A stretch of DNA of 64,000 bases from Pseudomonas maumuensis (GTDB lineage: Bacteria > Pseudomonadota > Gammaproteobacteria > Pseudomonadales > Pseudomonadaceae): NCBI RefSeq assembly GCF_019139675.1, contig NZ_CP077077.1, positions 2,604,001-2,668,000 on the forward strand. The letters are read 5' to 3'. The notes under the pieces were generated by a model. It ran no database searches, had not been told where the DNA came from, and worked only from the letters and a program-made list of their open reading frames with translations. This document shows, one piece after another, positions 54,762 to 62,975 of this stretch; positions within the stretch are counted from its first letter, which is position 1; each line of letters opens with the position of its first letter. A program made the translations under genes and the position numbers.

Positions 54762-55347
54762 ATGGCCCCAGCACCTGGCGGTAATGTTCCTCGCCCTGGG
54801 GACCGCGCCGGTTCAGGCGCACCTCGAGCCCGACGGGGTTGTCGTCGGCCTCGCTGGCCGGGGAGCGCCAGCCGCCCTTGGCCTGCCAGGTGCGCAGGCT
54901 GAATGCGCTGACGTTGTCCAGCACCGCCACCGCGGCTTTCGGCGCGGGCAATGGGAAGCCTTCGCGCAGTGGCGCGGCGGCGCGGTACAAGGTACTGCCG
55001 CGCACATACCATCGCACCCGCTGCAGGCCGCTGCCAGACACGGCACCGGCGCGCACCAGCTCCAGGCGCTCGGCGCGGGCACGCATGGCGGGTAGCAATG
55101 GCTTGCCCGGCGGCTCGTGGCCGGGCAACACCGGCTCGACCAGTTCCACCGTGGCACGCAAGGCCAGGTCGCGCTCCAGCTGCTGCAGCACACGCATCAC
55201 CGCCTGATGCTCATCGCTGGCCTGGCGCAGATGCTGGTCGGCGCGGCTGACGCTGTCCAGGCCACGCCAGGCGATCAGGCTGACCACCGCCATCAGCAGG
55301 ATGGCGATCATCACTTCGATCAGGGTAAAACCGCGTTGGCGGGTCAT
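54754..55347 (-). CDS. hxcW: Type II secretion minor pseudopilin, GspJ/HxcW-like
   Basis: This 197-residue type IV pilin-like protein starts MTRQRGFTLIEVMIAIL: a short basic leader, the prepilin peptidase site G-F, and Glu at +5 before a hydrophobic helix. The C-terminal part (WYVRGSTLYRAAAPLREG and GLEVRLNRRG) fits GspJ, the tip-complex minor pseudopilin. ATG 55347 overlaps the hxcU stop by 4 nt, so the pair is translationally coupled. The symbol follows the P. aeruginosa order next to vreR. The much longer open frame upstream on this strand has no start or site and is not coding. Confidence 0.82.
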   Translation of the reverse strand: MTRQRGFTLIEVMIAILLMAVVSLIAWRGLDSVSRADQHLRQASDEHQAVMRVLQQLERDLALRATVELVEPVLPGHEPPGKPLLPAMRARAERLELVRAGAVSGSGLQRVRWYVRGSTLYRAAAPLREGFPLPAPKAAVAVLDNVSAFSLRTWQAKGGWRSPASEADDNPVGLEVRLNRRGPQGEEHYRQVLGPFN

Positions 55348-55778
55348 GGCTGGCTCACCCGCACCTGCCCGGCGGCGTTGCGCGCCAGTTCCAGGCGTAG
55401 CGTGCCGCTGTGCAGGCGCAGGGTCAGGGGGGCGCCGATCCACTCGCCATCGAGCCATACCGCGCCACGGGGCTCGGCCTGCACCTTCACCGCCTCGGCC
55501 TGCCAGCGCCGCGGCTTGAGTGGTCCCTCCGCCAGCACCTGGCCATCGGCGCGCACGAAGCGGTAGCCGTCGCGGTCGCTCTGCCAGCGCAGCGGCTGAC
55601 CGTCGGCCTGGGCTTCGCTTTGCGCCAGCTCCAGCAAGCGCGCCAGGCGCTCGCCGTCCGCGCGCAACTGCTTGCCCGGATCGGGGCGGATGTTCAGGCT
55701 TATGGCGGCGCTGGCGATGCCGACGATCACCAGCACCACCATCAGTTCGATCAGGGTGAAACCACGTTGTCCGTTCAC
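55344..55778 (-). CDS. hxcU: Type II secretion minor pseudopilin, GspH/HxcU-like
   Basis: This 144-residue protein starts MNGQRGFTLIELMVVLVIVG, a textbook prepilin leader with the cleavage site between G and F and Glu at +5. The C-terminal domain has the small beta-rich layout of GspH/FimT proteins (WQSDRDGYRFVRADGQ, LRLHSGTLRLELARN). It is the first gene of a two-gene minus-strand unit, overlapping hxcW by 4 nt and divergent from hxcP across about 115 nt that must hold both promoters. FimT-like type IV pilus function is the alternative, but the GspC and GspJ neighbours favour type II secretion. Confidence 0.82.
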   Translation of the reverse strand: MNGQRGFTLIELMVVLVIVGIASAAISLNIRPDPGKQLRADGERLARLLELAQSEAQADGQPLRWQSDRDGYRFVRADGQVLAEGPLKPRRWQAEAVKVQAEPRGAVWLDGEWIGAPLTLRLHSGTLRLELARNAAGQVRVSQP

Positions 55779-55894
55779 GGGGCGCTCCTTGTCCTGGCAA
55801 GGCAGCTTGCCCGAGCAAGATGATCGGCGTGTGAAACAAAACCGTGAGAATCAACCGGTATGCTTGGGCGCAGGCACACAAGGAGCGCGTGACC

Positions 55895-56335
55895 ATGCGT
55901 ATCGTTCGTCCCGACTTGTCACTCGGGCTGTTGTTGCAGGCGCTGGGGCTGCTGGTCGCCATGGCCGGGCTGGCGACCTGGGGGCAGTTGTTGTGGCCGC
56001 CAGCGGCGGGGCAGGCCACGGCCCGGGCGGCCGACGCCCCGGTAGTGGCCGAAACAGCAGCCGGGCGATGGTTTGCCGATATTCCCCTGCAGGTGCAGAT
56101 CCAGGTCAGCGGAGTGATGGCCGGCAGCCACGGCGCCGTGGCCATCGTCAGCCTTGACGGCGGCCCGGCACGCGCCGTGCGCAGTGGCGAGGAACTGGCT
56201 CGCGGGGTGCGCCTGGTGGCCATCGAGGGGCGCGGCCTGGTGATCGAGCGCGGCGGCCAGCGCAGCCGCGTCGAGGTGCCGGTACTGGCCCAGACGGCGT
56301 TTCCGGGCGAGGCGCCTCAGCCTTCGGCGAACTGA
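55895..56335 (+). CDS. hxcP: Type II secretion inner-membrane protein, GspC/HxcP-like
   Basis: This 146-residue bitopic protein has a short cytoplasmic start, one membrane segment (about aa 9-30: LGLLLQALGLLVAMAGLATW) and a periplasmic homology-region domain (about aa 60-125: QIQVSGVMAGSHGAVAIVSL, then VRLVAIEGRGLVIERGG) that in GspC contacts the outer-membrane secretin. It lacks the C-terminal PDZ or coiled-coil domain, like short HxcP-type members. ATG 55895 has AGGAG 9 nt upstream. It is the only plus-strand type II secretion gene here; no secretin, ATPase, major pseudopilin or GspF follows. Its last 19 bp overlap the convergent acetyltransferase gene. Confidence 0.8.
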   Translation: MRIVRPDLSLGLLLQALGLLVAMAGLATWGQLLWPPAAGQATARAADAPVVAETAAGRWFADIPLQVQIQVSGVMAGSHGAVAIVSLDGGPARAVRSGEELARGVRLVAIEGRGLVIERGGQRSRVEVPVLAQTAFPGEAPQPSAN

Positions 56336-56796
56336 CGCAGGCGCTCGCCGTCGAGACGATAGCGGATCCACTCGTCCTGCGGCTCGGCGCCCAGAGACTG
56401 GTAGAAACCGATGGCCGGTTCGTTCCAGTCCAGCACGCTCCACTCCATTCGCCCACAGCCGTTTTCGACAGCTTCGCGGGCGATATGCCGCAGCAGCTTG
56501 CGCCCCGCGCCGTCACCGCGCTGCTGCGGGGTGACGTAGAGATCCTCCAGGTAGATACCGTTGCGCCCCAGCCAGGTGGAGTAGCTGTAGAAATACACGG
56601 CGAAGCCGATCGCCTGGCCGTCGCGTTCGCAAATCAGGCTGCGCACCGTGCTGCCTGCGTCGAACAAGCTGCGTTCGATGTCGGCGAGGGTCGCCACCAC
56701 TTCGTCGCGGGCGCGTTCGTATTCGGCCAGTTCGGTGATGAAGGCCAGGATCTGGGCTGCGTCGGCCAGGGCTGCGGGGCGGATGGTCACGGGCAT
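56317..56796 (-). CDS. GNAT-family N-acetyltransferase, diamine/thialysine type
   Basis: This 159-residue cytoplasmic acetyl-CoA-dependent acetyltransferase shows YLEDLYVTPQQRGDGAGRKL, which holds the strand-4 and acetyl-CoA-binding loop (QRGDGAG). GRMEWSVLDWNEPAIGFYQSLGA follows near the C terminus. The segment GFAVYFYSYSTWLGRNG and the overall length resemble the spermidine/thialysine acetyltransferase branch (SSAT-like), so an amine or lysine analogue is the likely acceptor; this is family inference. ATG 56796 has AAGGAAG upstream. Its stop region overlaps the 3' end of hxcP. Confidence 0.85.
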   Translation of the reverse strand: MPVTIRPAALADAAQILAFITELAEYERARDEVVATLADIERSLFDAGSTVRSLICERDGQAIGFAVYFYSYSTWLGRNGIYLEDLYVTPQQRGDGAGRKLLRHIAREAVENGCGRMEWSVLDWNEPAIGFYQSLGAEPQDEWIRYRLDGERLRQFAEG

Positions 56797-57039
56797 GGTG
56801 GGGCTTCCTTGTACGGGATAGGGTGCGAAGGTTTCAGTAGTGTCAGGTAGGACGAGGGGAGGCCGCCAGGTGTCTGGCGGAAGATTTGCCGCGCTTTGCT
56901 GCGACGATGGCGTGGAAGCACGCAAGTGAGTGAAACAGAAATGTGTATTTATTCAATTTCGCGCAACTGTACCGGTCATTTCCTACAAGCCTCCGCTACC
57001 GTGGCATTTCGATAATCAGAAAAGCCGGAAACCGCCGCC

Positions 57040-57660
57040 ATGCTTGCCTCGCTCGATCTGCTCAGCGCGTTCGTCCTGTTCGCCTTCGTCTCTTCCATTA
57101 CCCCCGGTCCGAACAACACCATGCTGCTGGCCTCGGGGGTCAACTTCGGTGTGCGCCGCACTATTCCCCATGCGCTGGGCATCAGTGTCGGGTTCATGGT
57201 GATGGTGCTGGCGGTGGGCCTCGGGCTGGGCGAGGTGTTCAAGGCCTGGCCACCGTTGTACAGCATCCTGCGCTACGCGGGCGCGGCCTACCTGTTGTAC
57301 CTGGCCTGGAAGATCGCCACCTCCGGACCGATGTCCGCTGATACCAATGGCAGCCGCAAGCCGCTGGGGTTCTGGGGTGCGGCCGCGTTCCAGTGGGTCA
57401 ATCCCAAGGCCTGGGTGATGGCGATCGGGGCGATCACCACCTATACCCCGGCCCAGGGCTACGTGTTCAACGTGATCGTCATCGCCACGGTGTTCGCCCT
57501 GGTGAACCTGCCCAGCGTCGGCATCTGGGTGATGTTCGGCAGTGCCTTGCGCAACCTGCTGCGCAATCCGCGCGCGGTGGTGCTGTTCAATGTCCTGATG
57601 GCCGTGCTGCTGGTGATTTCACTGTATCCGCTGCTGTTTGTAGAATCGGCGTTTTCCTAG
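57040..57660 (+). CDS. LysE/RhtB-family amino-acid exporter
   Basis: This 206-residue inner-membrane protein has about six hydrophobic segments. The N-terminal ITPGPNNTMLLASG is the hallmark of LysE/RhtB exporters. FQWVNPKAWVMAIGAITTY is the second conserved block of the family. Such proteins export amino acids or their derivatives by proton antiport; the substrate is unknown. ATG 57040 follows CCGGAA at about 9 nt. The downstream hydrolase begins 18 nt after the stop and may be cotranscribed. Confidence 0.9.
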   Translation: MLASLDLLSAFVLFAFVSSITPGPNNTMLLASGVNFGVRRTIPHALGISVGFMVMVLAVGLGLGEVFKAWPPLYSILRYAGAAYLLYLAWKIATSGPMSADTNGSRKPLGFWGAAAFQWVNPKAWVMAIGAITTYTPAQGYVFNVIVIATVFALVNLPSVGIWVMFGSALRNLLRNPRAVVLFNVLMAVLLVISLYPLLFVESAFS

Positions 57661-57678
57661 AGCCGATGAGTGCAGTCG

Positions 57679-58551
57679 ATGGAGTTGATTCCCTGGTCCC
57701 ATGAATGCGCCGAAGGCTTCACCCTGCGCGGATGGCGAACCCCCGCCAGCGGTAGGCCGCTGCTGCATTTTTTGCATGGCAACGGCTTCTGCAGCCTGGC
57801 CTATCAGCCCATGCTGATGCGCCTGGGCGAACATTTCGACCTGTGGCTGAGCGATGTCCAGGGCCATGGTGACAGCGACCATGGTGGCGTGTTCCTTGGC
57901 TGGAACCGCACCGCAGCATTGGCGGTGGAGGCCTTCGAGGCTGGGCGTGGCGAATACTGCGACGTGCCGCGCTTTGCCCTGGGCCACAGTTTCGGCGGCG
58001 TGCTTACCGGCTTGATCCTGGCCGCCGAGCCGCAGCTGTTCCAGCGTGCGGTGTTGCTCGATCCGGTCCTGTTCAGCCGGCGCATGATCGGCGTGATGGG
58101 CGCCGCTGCCATGGTCGGCCTGCACCGGCGTCATGCCTTGGCGCGCAAGGCGGCTACCCGGCGCAGCCATTGGCCCGACCGCGAAGCGGCCCAGGCCTCG
58201 CTGCAGGGGCGCGGCATCTTCAAGGGTTGGAGCGACGCGGCGTTGCAGGCCTATGTGGAGCATGCCATCGGCGATTGCGGGGAGGGGGTGGTGCTCAAGT
58301 GCCGGCCCAGCCGCGAGGTGGAAATCTTCAGCTCGTTCCCCGAACGCATGTGGCAGCAGCTGGGCCGTATCCAGACGCCGACGCGGATTCTGTACGGCGA
58401 GCAGACCTATCCGTTCGTGCCGCACTCGGTGCAGCGCCTGGTAGCGCTCAATGGCCGGGTGAGCGCGCAGCAAGTGGCAGGTGGGCACTGTTTCATGCAG
58501 GAGGATCCGATAACGGCTACCGAACAGGTCGTGGCGTATTTGCAGCACTGA
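57679..58551 (+). CDS. Alpha/beta-fold hydrolase
   Basis: This protein of about 290 residues has the alpha/beta-hydrolase layout. An oxyanion-loop motif HGNGFCS (about aa 33) comes first, then VQGHGDSDHGG, the nucleophile elbow GHSFGG (about aa 98) and a C-terminal GGHCFM with the catalytic His. There is no signal peptide. ATG 57679 is preferred; an in-frame GTG at 57670 would add three residues. The substrate is unknown; the cap region (about aa 125-205) is rich in Arg and Ala. It lies 18 nt after the LysE-type gene. Confidence 0.85.
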   Translation: MELIPWSHECAEGFTLRGWRTPASGRPLLHFLHGNGFCSLAYQPMLMRLGEHFDLWLSDVQGHGDSDHGGVFLGWNRTAALAVEAFEAGRGEYCDVPRFALGHSFGGVLTGLILAAEPQLFQRAVLLDPVLFSRRMIGVMGAAAMVGLHRRHALARKAATRRSHWPDREAAQASLQGRGIFKGWSDAALQAYVEHAIGDCGEGVVLKCRPSREVEIFSSFPERMWQQLGRIQTPTRILYGEQTYPFVPHSVQRLVALNGRVSAQQVAGGHCFMQEDPITATEQVVAYLQH

Positions 58552-58567
58552 AACGTGATTCCTCGCG

Positions 58568-58629
58568 GGACTTATTCGTTGTCCATTTCACGACGATTGG
58601 CTACCTATTCGCGAGCGAACGACAAGTCC
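58568..58629. promoter_or_regulatory. Imperfect inverted repeat and palindrome upstream of the EmrAB-type genes
   Basis: GGACTTATTCGTT (58568-58580) and AACGACAAGTCC (58618-58629) are imperfect mirror copies. Between them TTCGCGAGCGAA (58608-58619) is a perfect palindrome. All lie in the 121-nt gap before the efflux operon and could be a repressor operator; no regulator gene is adjacent. Confidence 0.3.
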
Positions 58630-58672
58630 GGATTCCGTACTCTGGCGCTCCCCCCACCGGATGGAGCCCAGC

Positions 58673-59809
58673 ATGAACCAGGCGGTCAGCCCAGATTCCC
58701 AATACACCCTCGAGCAAATCCGCGCCCGGCGCCGCCAGCGTCTACTGCGTTTCGGCCTGGCCGGGGGGGTGGGATTGCTGGTGGCGGCCTATGCCGCTTA
58801 CTGGTGGCTCGACGGCCGTTTTCTGGAGCAGACCGACGATGCCTACGTGCGCGCCGATTGGGCGCCGATCAGCGCGCGGGTCAGCGGCTATGTGGCCGAG
58901 GTGGCGGTGGCGGACAACGCCACGGTCAAGGCTGGCGACCTGTTGGTACGCCTGGACGGGCGGGACTTTCGTGACCGCCTGCGCAAGGCCGAGGCGCACC
59001 TGGCGGTGAGCGAGGCGGCGTTGCAGGTGCAGCGTATGCGCCTGCGCGCTTTCGTCGCCGAGCAAGATGAACAGACTCACGCTATCGCCCGCGCCGATGC
59101 CGAACGCGGCGGTAGCCGAGGCGAGGCGCAACGGGCCGAAGCCGACTGGCAGCGTTACCAGCACCTGGCGCAATGGCAAGCGGTCAGTGTGCAGCGGATG
59201 GAGCAGGCCCGCGCCACCCGCATCCAGTCTCAGGCGCTGCAGCGCGCCGCCGATGCCGAACTGGCCCGCCAGCATGCGCGCAAGGCGATGCTGGAGCAGC
59301 AGGGCAAGCAACTGGAAGCCGAACTGCTGCAGCGCCAGGCCGACCTCGACCAGGCCCGTGCCGACGCCGACCTGGCCCGCAGTGCCCTGGCCGACACCGA
59401 GATCCGCGCGCCCTTCGATGGCGTGGTCGGCCAGCGCAAGGTGCGCCAACAGCAGTACGTCACCCCCGGCCTGCCGTTGTTGGCGGTAGTGCCGGTGACG
59501 CAAGCGTATGTGGTCGCCAATTTCAAGGAAACCCAGCTCGCGCACATGCGTCCCGGCCAGGCGGTGACGCTGGAGGTTGACACTTTCGGCCAACACTGGC
59601 GCGGCACGGTGGACAGCGTCTCGCCAGGCTCCGGCGCCGTGTTCGCCTTGCTGCCGCCGGACAACGCCACCGGCAACTTCACCAAGATCGTTCAGCGTTT
59701 CCCGGTGCGTATCCAACTCGATCCGGAGGGCGAAGACAGCCCACGGCTGCTGCCCGGCATGTCGGTGATCGCCACCGTCGACACCCGGCAGGCCCGCCAT
59801 GAGCGCTGA
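58673..59809 (+). CDS. EmrA/HlyD-type periplasmic adaptor of a multidrug efflux pump
   Basis: This protein of about 378 residues has a cytoplasmic start and a single membrane helix (about aa 24-42). The HlyD_D23-type lipoyl half follows (TDDAYVRADWAPISARVSGY), then a long Ala/Gln/Glu-rich coiled coil (about aa 95-235) and the return lipoyl/barrel part (TEIRAPFDGVVGQRKVRQ). This is the EmrA-like layout that pairs with DHA2 transporters and a TolC channel. ATG 58673 has GGAG 6 nt upstream. It overlaps the next gene by 11 bp. The substrate is unknown; no channel gene is present. Confidence 0.9.
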   Translation: MNQAVSPDSQYTLEQIRARRRQRLLRFGLAGGVGLLVAAYAAYWWLDGRFLEQTDDAYVRADWAPISARVSGYVAEVAVADNATVKAGDLLVRLDGRDFRDRLRKAEAHLAVSEAALQVQRMRLRAFVAEQDEQTHAIARADAERGGSRGEAQRAEADWQRYQHLAQWQAVSVQRMEQARATRIQSQALQRAADAELARQHARKAMLEQQGKQLEAELLQRQADLDQARADADLARSALADTEIRAPFDGVVGQRKVRQQQYVTPGLPLLAVVPVTQAYVVANFKETQLAHMRPGQAVTLEVDTFGQHWRGTVDSVSPGSGAVFALLPPDNATGNFTKIVQRFPVRIQLDPEGEDSPRLLPGMSVIATVDTRQARHER

Positions 59810-61307
59810 GGACAAAGTCTCCCTGCGCGCCTGGGTGGCGGTGATCGGCGGCTTGTTCGGCTGCTTCATGGCTGGCATGAACGTGCATGTCACCAGCGCT
59901 GCCCTGCCTGAGATCGAGGGCGCGCTGGGGGCCAGCTTCGAGGAGGGATCCTGGATTTCCACCGCCTACCTGGTGGCCGAGATCAGCATGATCCCGCTGA
60001 CCGCCTGGCTGGTGCAGGTGTTCTCGCTGCGCCGGGTGATGCTGGTGGGTTCGGCGGTGTTCCTGGTCAGCTCGGTGAGCTGCGCCATGGCTGGCAGCCT
60101 GGAGGCGATGATCGCCTTGCGGGTGATCCAGGGCGCTTCGGGCGCGGTGCTGATCCCGTTGTCGATGCAACTGATCATTACCGAGTTGCCGGCCAGCCGC
60201 CTGGCGCTGGGGATGGCGCTGTTCAGCCTGTCCAACAGCGTGGCCCAGGCCGCCGGCCCGTCGATCGGCGGCTGGCTCACCGACATGTATTCCTGGCGCT
60301 GGATCTTCCTCCTGCAGTTGCCGCCGGGTGTGGCGCTGCTGGCAGCAGTGGCTTGGTCGATCAAAGGTCAGGCCGGTGATCGCGCTGCCCTGCGTCGGGC
60401 CGACTGGCTGGGCATCGCGGCCATGGCACTGGGGCTGGGGGCGTTGCAAGTGGTGCTGGAGGAGGGCGGGCGCAAGGACTGGTTCGAGTCCCGCTTCATC
60501 GTCGGTTTCAGCATCGTCGCGGTGATCGCCCTGGCCCTGTTCATCCAGCGCCAATTGTGGGGGGAACGGCCGTTCATCAACCTGCGGTTGCTGGGCAGCT
60601 ACAACTTCGGCGTGTCGAGCCTGGCCATGGCGGTGTTCGGCGCGGCCACTTTCGGTCTGGTGTTCCTGGTACCCAACTACCTGTCGCTGGTCCAGGGCTA
60701 CAGCGCCAGCGAGATCGGCAAGAGCCTGATCGCCTACGGCATGGTGCAACTGCTGCTGGCGCCGTTGCTGCCACGGCTGATGCGCTGGCTCAACGCCAAG
60801 CTGCTGGTGGCCAGCGGCTTCGCCATCATGGCCCTGGGCTGTTGGCTGGGATCGACGCTGACAGTGGACTCGGGCAGCAACGTTATCATTCCCTCGACCG
60901 TGGTGCGTGGCATCGGCCAGCCGTTGATCATGGTGGCGCTGTCGGTGCTGGCGGTGAAGGGCCTGGACAAGGCCCAGGCCGGCTCGGCCTCGGCGCTGAT
61001 CTCGATGCTGCGCAACCTCGGTGGCGCGCTGGGCACGGCGCTGCTGACACAGCTGGTGTCGCAGCGCGAGCGTTTTCATTCGGTGCGGGTCGGCGAAGGG
61101 CTGACGCTGTTCGACGGCGCGCTGCAACAGCGCCTGCCGGGCGGCATGGTCGACCCGCAGTCGCCGCAGGTCATGCAGACGCTGGCGTTGATCGACCAGA
61201 GCGTGCGCGAGCAGGCGTACCTGATGGCCTATTCGGATGCGTTCTACCTGTCGTGCGTGGCGCTGCTGGCCTGCGCCGCGGCGTCGCTGCTGCTGCGCAG
61301 CCGATGA
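59799..61307 (+). CDS. EmrB-type MFS transporter, DHA2 family
   Basis: This 502-residue inner-membrane drug/proton antiporter has about 14 hydrophobic segments. Conserved pieces of the DHA2 group are visible: an acidic opening MAGMNVHVTSAALPEIEGAL in helix 1, WISTAYLVAEI in helix 2, LRVIQGASGAVLIPLSMQL and the SWRWIFLLQLPPGV block. ATG 59799 lies inside the end of the adaptor gene, an 11-bp overlap that implies translational coupling. Together they form a tripartite EmrAB-type pump. The substrate cannot be inferred. Confidence 0.92.
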   Translation: MSAEDKVSLRAWVAVIGGLFGCFMAGMNVHVTSAALPEIEGALGASFEEGSWISTAYLVAEISMIPLTAWLVQVFSLRRVMLVGSAVFLVSSVSCAMAGSLEAMIALRVIQGASGAVLIPLSMQLIITELPASRLALGMALFSLSNSVAQAAGPSIGGWLTDMYSWRWIFLLQLPPGVALLAAVAWSIKGQAGDRAALRRADWLGIAAMALGLGALQVVLEEGGRKDWFESRFIVGFSIVAVIALALFIQRQLWGERPFINLRLLGSYNFGVSSLAMAVFGAATFGLVFLVPNYLSLVQGYSASEIGKSLIAYGMVQLLLAPLLPRLMRWLNAKLLVASGFAIMALGCWLGSTLTVDSGSNVIIPSTVVRGIGQPLIMVALSVLAVKGLDKAQAGSASALISMLRNLGGALGTALLTQLVSQRERFHSVRVGEGLTLFDGALQQRLPGGMVDPQSPQVMQTLALIDQSVREQAYLMAYSDAFYLSCVALLACAAASLLLRSR

Positions 61308-61310
61308 GTT

Positions 61311-61916
61311 TTACGGCTGGCGTTCGGCCACGGCGCGCAGGGTGCGCAGGGTGACCATCGGTGCATCCACCACGAAGCGGTTGGCCAGCCAGCCCGGCAC
61401 ATCACCGGCCGGGTCGGCACGCAGCTGGTAGGTGACCTCGGTCTCGCGCTCGCCCAAGGGGCGCATGATCCATTCGCCGCTGAGCCGGCGCACGCGGATC
61501 AGCCCGGGTTCGGCCGGCACCCGCCCGGGCTCGGCGCTCAGGTGGCGCACCAGCGAGTCGTCGTCCAGGCGCTCGGTACGCACCTTGAGCACCATGTCCC
61601 TGGGCTTGGCCGGCCAGGGCAGGGCGGTTGTCAGGTAGACCCAGGTGATATCGCCGTCCACTTCCAGCAGGCGCATGTCGGCGCAGGCGTACAGCCATTT
61701 GCAGGCCACGCGCAGGTTTTCCTGCAGGTCGCTCAGGGTACGGACGCTGGCCTTGATCCGGGTGACGCCGCGAAATTGCTGGTAGGCCGAACCGTCGACG
61801 CTGGCCAGGTAGACATCGATGCCGTCTTCCTGATGCGCGAGTTGCCAGTCGTCTGCCCACGGCAACGCGCCCGGCAGCAGGAGCAGCAGGACAAGTAGAA
61901 GGCGATGGAGGGGCAT
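61311..61916 (-). CDS. Exported START-domain protein
   Basis: This protein of about 201 residues has a signal peptide (MPLHRLLLVLLLLLPGALPW, cut near WAD-DW). The START/SRPBCC lipid-binding fold begins at WQLAHQEDGIDVYLASVDGS; WVYLTTALPWPAKPRDMVL and EWIMRPLGERETEVTYQLRA are its conserved strands. START proteins bind a lipid or other hydrophobic ligand in a central cavity; bacterial exported members are mostly uncharacterised. ATG 61916 is chosen because it begins the signal peptide directly; a much longer upstream frame has no initiation signals. It is convergent with the EmrB-type gene, 3 nt apart. Confidence 0.82.
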   Translation of the reverse strand: MPLHRLLLVLLLLLPGALPWADDWQLAHQEDGIDVYLASVDGSAYQQFRGVTRIKASVRTLSDLQENLRVACKWLYACADMRLLEVDGDITWVYLTTALPWPAKPRDMVLKVRTERLDDDSLVRHLSAEPGRVPAEPGLIRVRRLSGEWIMRPLGERETEVTYQLRADPAGDVPGWLANRFVVDAPMVTLRTLRAVAERQP

Positions 61917-61961
61917 GGCGGGACGCCGGGAAAGGGCTGTCCGCTCAGTATGGCTCAAGAC

Positions 61962-61990
61962 TGCAGGAGCGGCGGGCTGCCGCTCCTGCA
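61962..61990. repeat. 12-bp perfect hairpin between two minus-strand genes
   Basis: TGCAGGAGCGGC (61962-61973) and GCCGCTCCTGCA (61979-61990) with a 5-nt loop match the wording of P. putida repetitive palindromes. It begins 6 nt after the stop of the ureidoglycine gene and could serve as its terminator, although no T-run follows on the minus strand. Confidence 0.6.
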
Positions 61991-61996
61991 AAATCA

Positions 61997-62833
61997 TCAA
62001 CGCTGCGGGTTGAGCGTCAGATGCACGTGACGGTTGACGTCCTTGTACAGCAGGTAGCTGAACGGGCCTGGGCCGCCGGAGTAGCAAGCTTGCGGGCAGA
62101 AGGCGCGCAGCCACATGAAGTCACCGGCTTCCACCTCGACCCAGTCCTGGTTCAGGCGGTACACCGCCTTGCCTTCCAGGACGTACAGGCCGTGTTCCAT
62201 GACGTGGGTCTCGGCGAACGGGATCACGCCGCCCGGCTGGAAGGTCACGATGTTCACGTGCATGTCGTGGCGCATGTCGGCCATGTCGACGAAGCGAGTG
62301 GTCTTCCAAGCGCCTTCGGTGCCCGGCATCTCGATGACCGTGGCGTTGTCGCGGTGAGTGACGAACGACTCGGGAACCGGCAGGCCTTCGACCTTCTGGT
62401 AGTGCTTGCGCAGCCAGTGGAAGGTGACGTTGGCCTTGCTGTTGTTGCGCAGGCTCCAGTCGGCGCCGGGGGCGAGGAAGGCATAGCCGCCCGGCACGAG
62501 GGTGTGGTGCTTGCCTTCGACGGTGACGTCGATCTCGCCTTCGACCACGAACAGCACCGCTTCGGCGTTCGGGTCCAGTTCAGGGCGCTCGCTGCCGCCC
62601 TCTGGAGCGACTTCGACGATGTACTGCGAGAAGGTCTCGGCGAAACCGGTCAGCGGGCGGGCGATGACCCACATGCGCATCTTGTCCCAGAACGGCAGGT
62701 GGCTGGTGACGATGTCACGCATCACGCCCTTGGGGATCACGGCATAGGCTTCGGTGAACATGGCACGGTCAGTCAGCAGCTCGGTCTGAGCCGGGTGCCC
62801 ACCGTGGGGGGCGAAGTAGGAAGGTTTCGACAT
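61997..62833 (-). CDS. allE: (S)-ureidoglycine aminohydrolase (cupin)
   Basis: This 278-residue cytoplasmic bicupin enzyme of purine catabolism releases ammonia from (S)-ureidoglycine to give ureidoglycolate. The N-terminal YFAPHGGHPAQTELLTDRAM, the first cupin (VLFVVEGEIDVTVEGKHHTL), and the second cupin with its metal site (VIPFAETHVMEHGLYVLEGK) match the AllE/UglY family in order and length. ATG 62833 begins MSKPSYFAPHGG; the ribosome binding site is weak (CGAGA). No other allantoin gene is in the window, though ureide genes may lie beyond the edge. The bifunctional allantoicase label often copied for this family is not supported by the domain content. Confidence 0.88.
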   Translation of the reverse strand: MSKPSYFAPHGGHPAQTELLTDRAMFTEAYAVIPKGVMRDIVTSHLPFWDKMRMWVIARPLTGFAETFSQYIVEVAPEGGSERPELDPNAEAVLFVVEGEIDVTVEGKHHTLVPGGYAFLAPGADWSLRNNSKANVTFHWLRKHYQKVEGLPVPESFVTHRDNATVIEMPGTEGAWKTTRFVDMADMRHDMHVNIVTFQPGGVIPFAETHVMEHGLYVLEGKAVYRLNQDWVEVEAGDFMWLRAFCPQACYSGGPGPFSYLLYKDVNRHVHLTLNPQR

Positions 62834-62946
62834 GAACGGTCTCGACTTTGTTGTTCTCTCCCCATGCCTTGGACCACACCGGCCGGTGCGTGCAGGGGAT
62901 GCCGGGACAGCATAGGGGGCAGGGCGTGGCATCCACAAATTAAATG

Positions 62947-62975
62947 TTGAAATACTCGGTATTCAATTATTGAAT
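62947..62975. promoter_or_regulatory. Cluster of TTGAA/TTCAA half-sites upstream of the ureidoglycine gene
   Basis: TTGAA (62947-62951), TTCAA (62962-62966) and TTGAA (62970-62974) alternate. The last two form the perfect palindrome ATTCAATTATTGAAT (62961-62975), and the first two a longer imperfect one. The region is strikingly AT-rich and lies in the 256-nt divergent gap, about 115-140 nt before the allE start. It is a plausible operator or promoter; the regulator is unknown. Confidence 0.4.

Noticed and set aside
55779..55894. Second Pho box in the hxcU/hxcP divergent gap
   Set aside because: I looked for CTGTCAT-type repeats on both strands and found none with the 11-bp period; the promoters there may depend on the ECF sigma factor instead.
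54754..56223. A 489-codon minus-strand frame that would fuse extra sequence to the GspJ-like pseudopilin
   Set aside because: The prepilin leader MTRQRGFTLIEV starts at 55347 with coupling to hxcU. The upstream part is antisense to hxcP and in another frame over hxcU, with no protein features.
61298..61319. CAGCCG/CGGCTG inverted repeat between the EmrB-type and START-domain genes
   Set aside because: Only 6 bp, partly inside the emrB-like coding end; too weak to call a terminator.
61917..62114. N-terminal extension of the START-domain protein
   Set aside because: The extension precedes a complete signal peptide, overlaps the end of the allE-like gene and a hairpin, and has no ribosome binding site.
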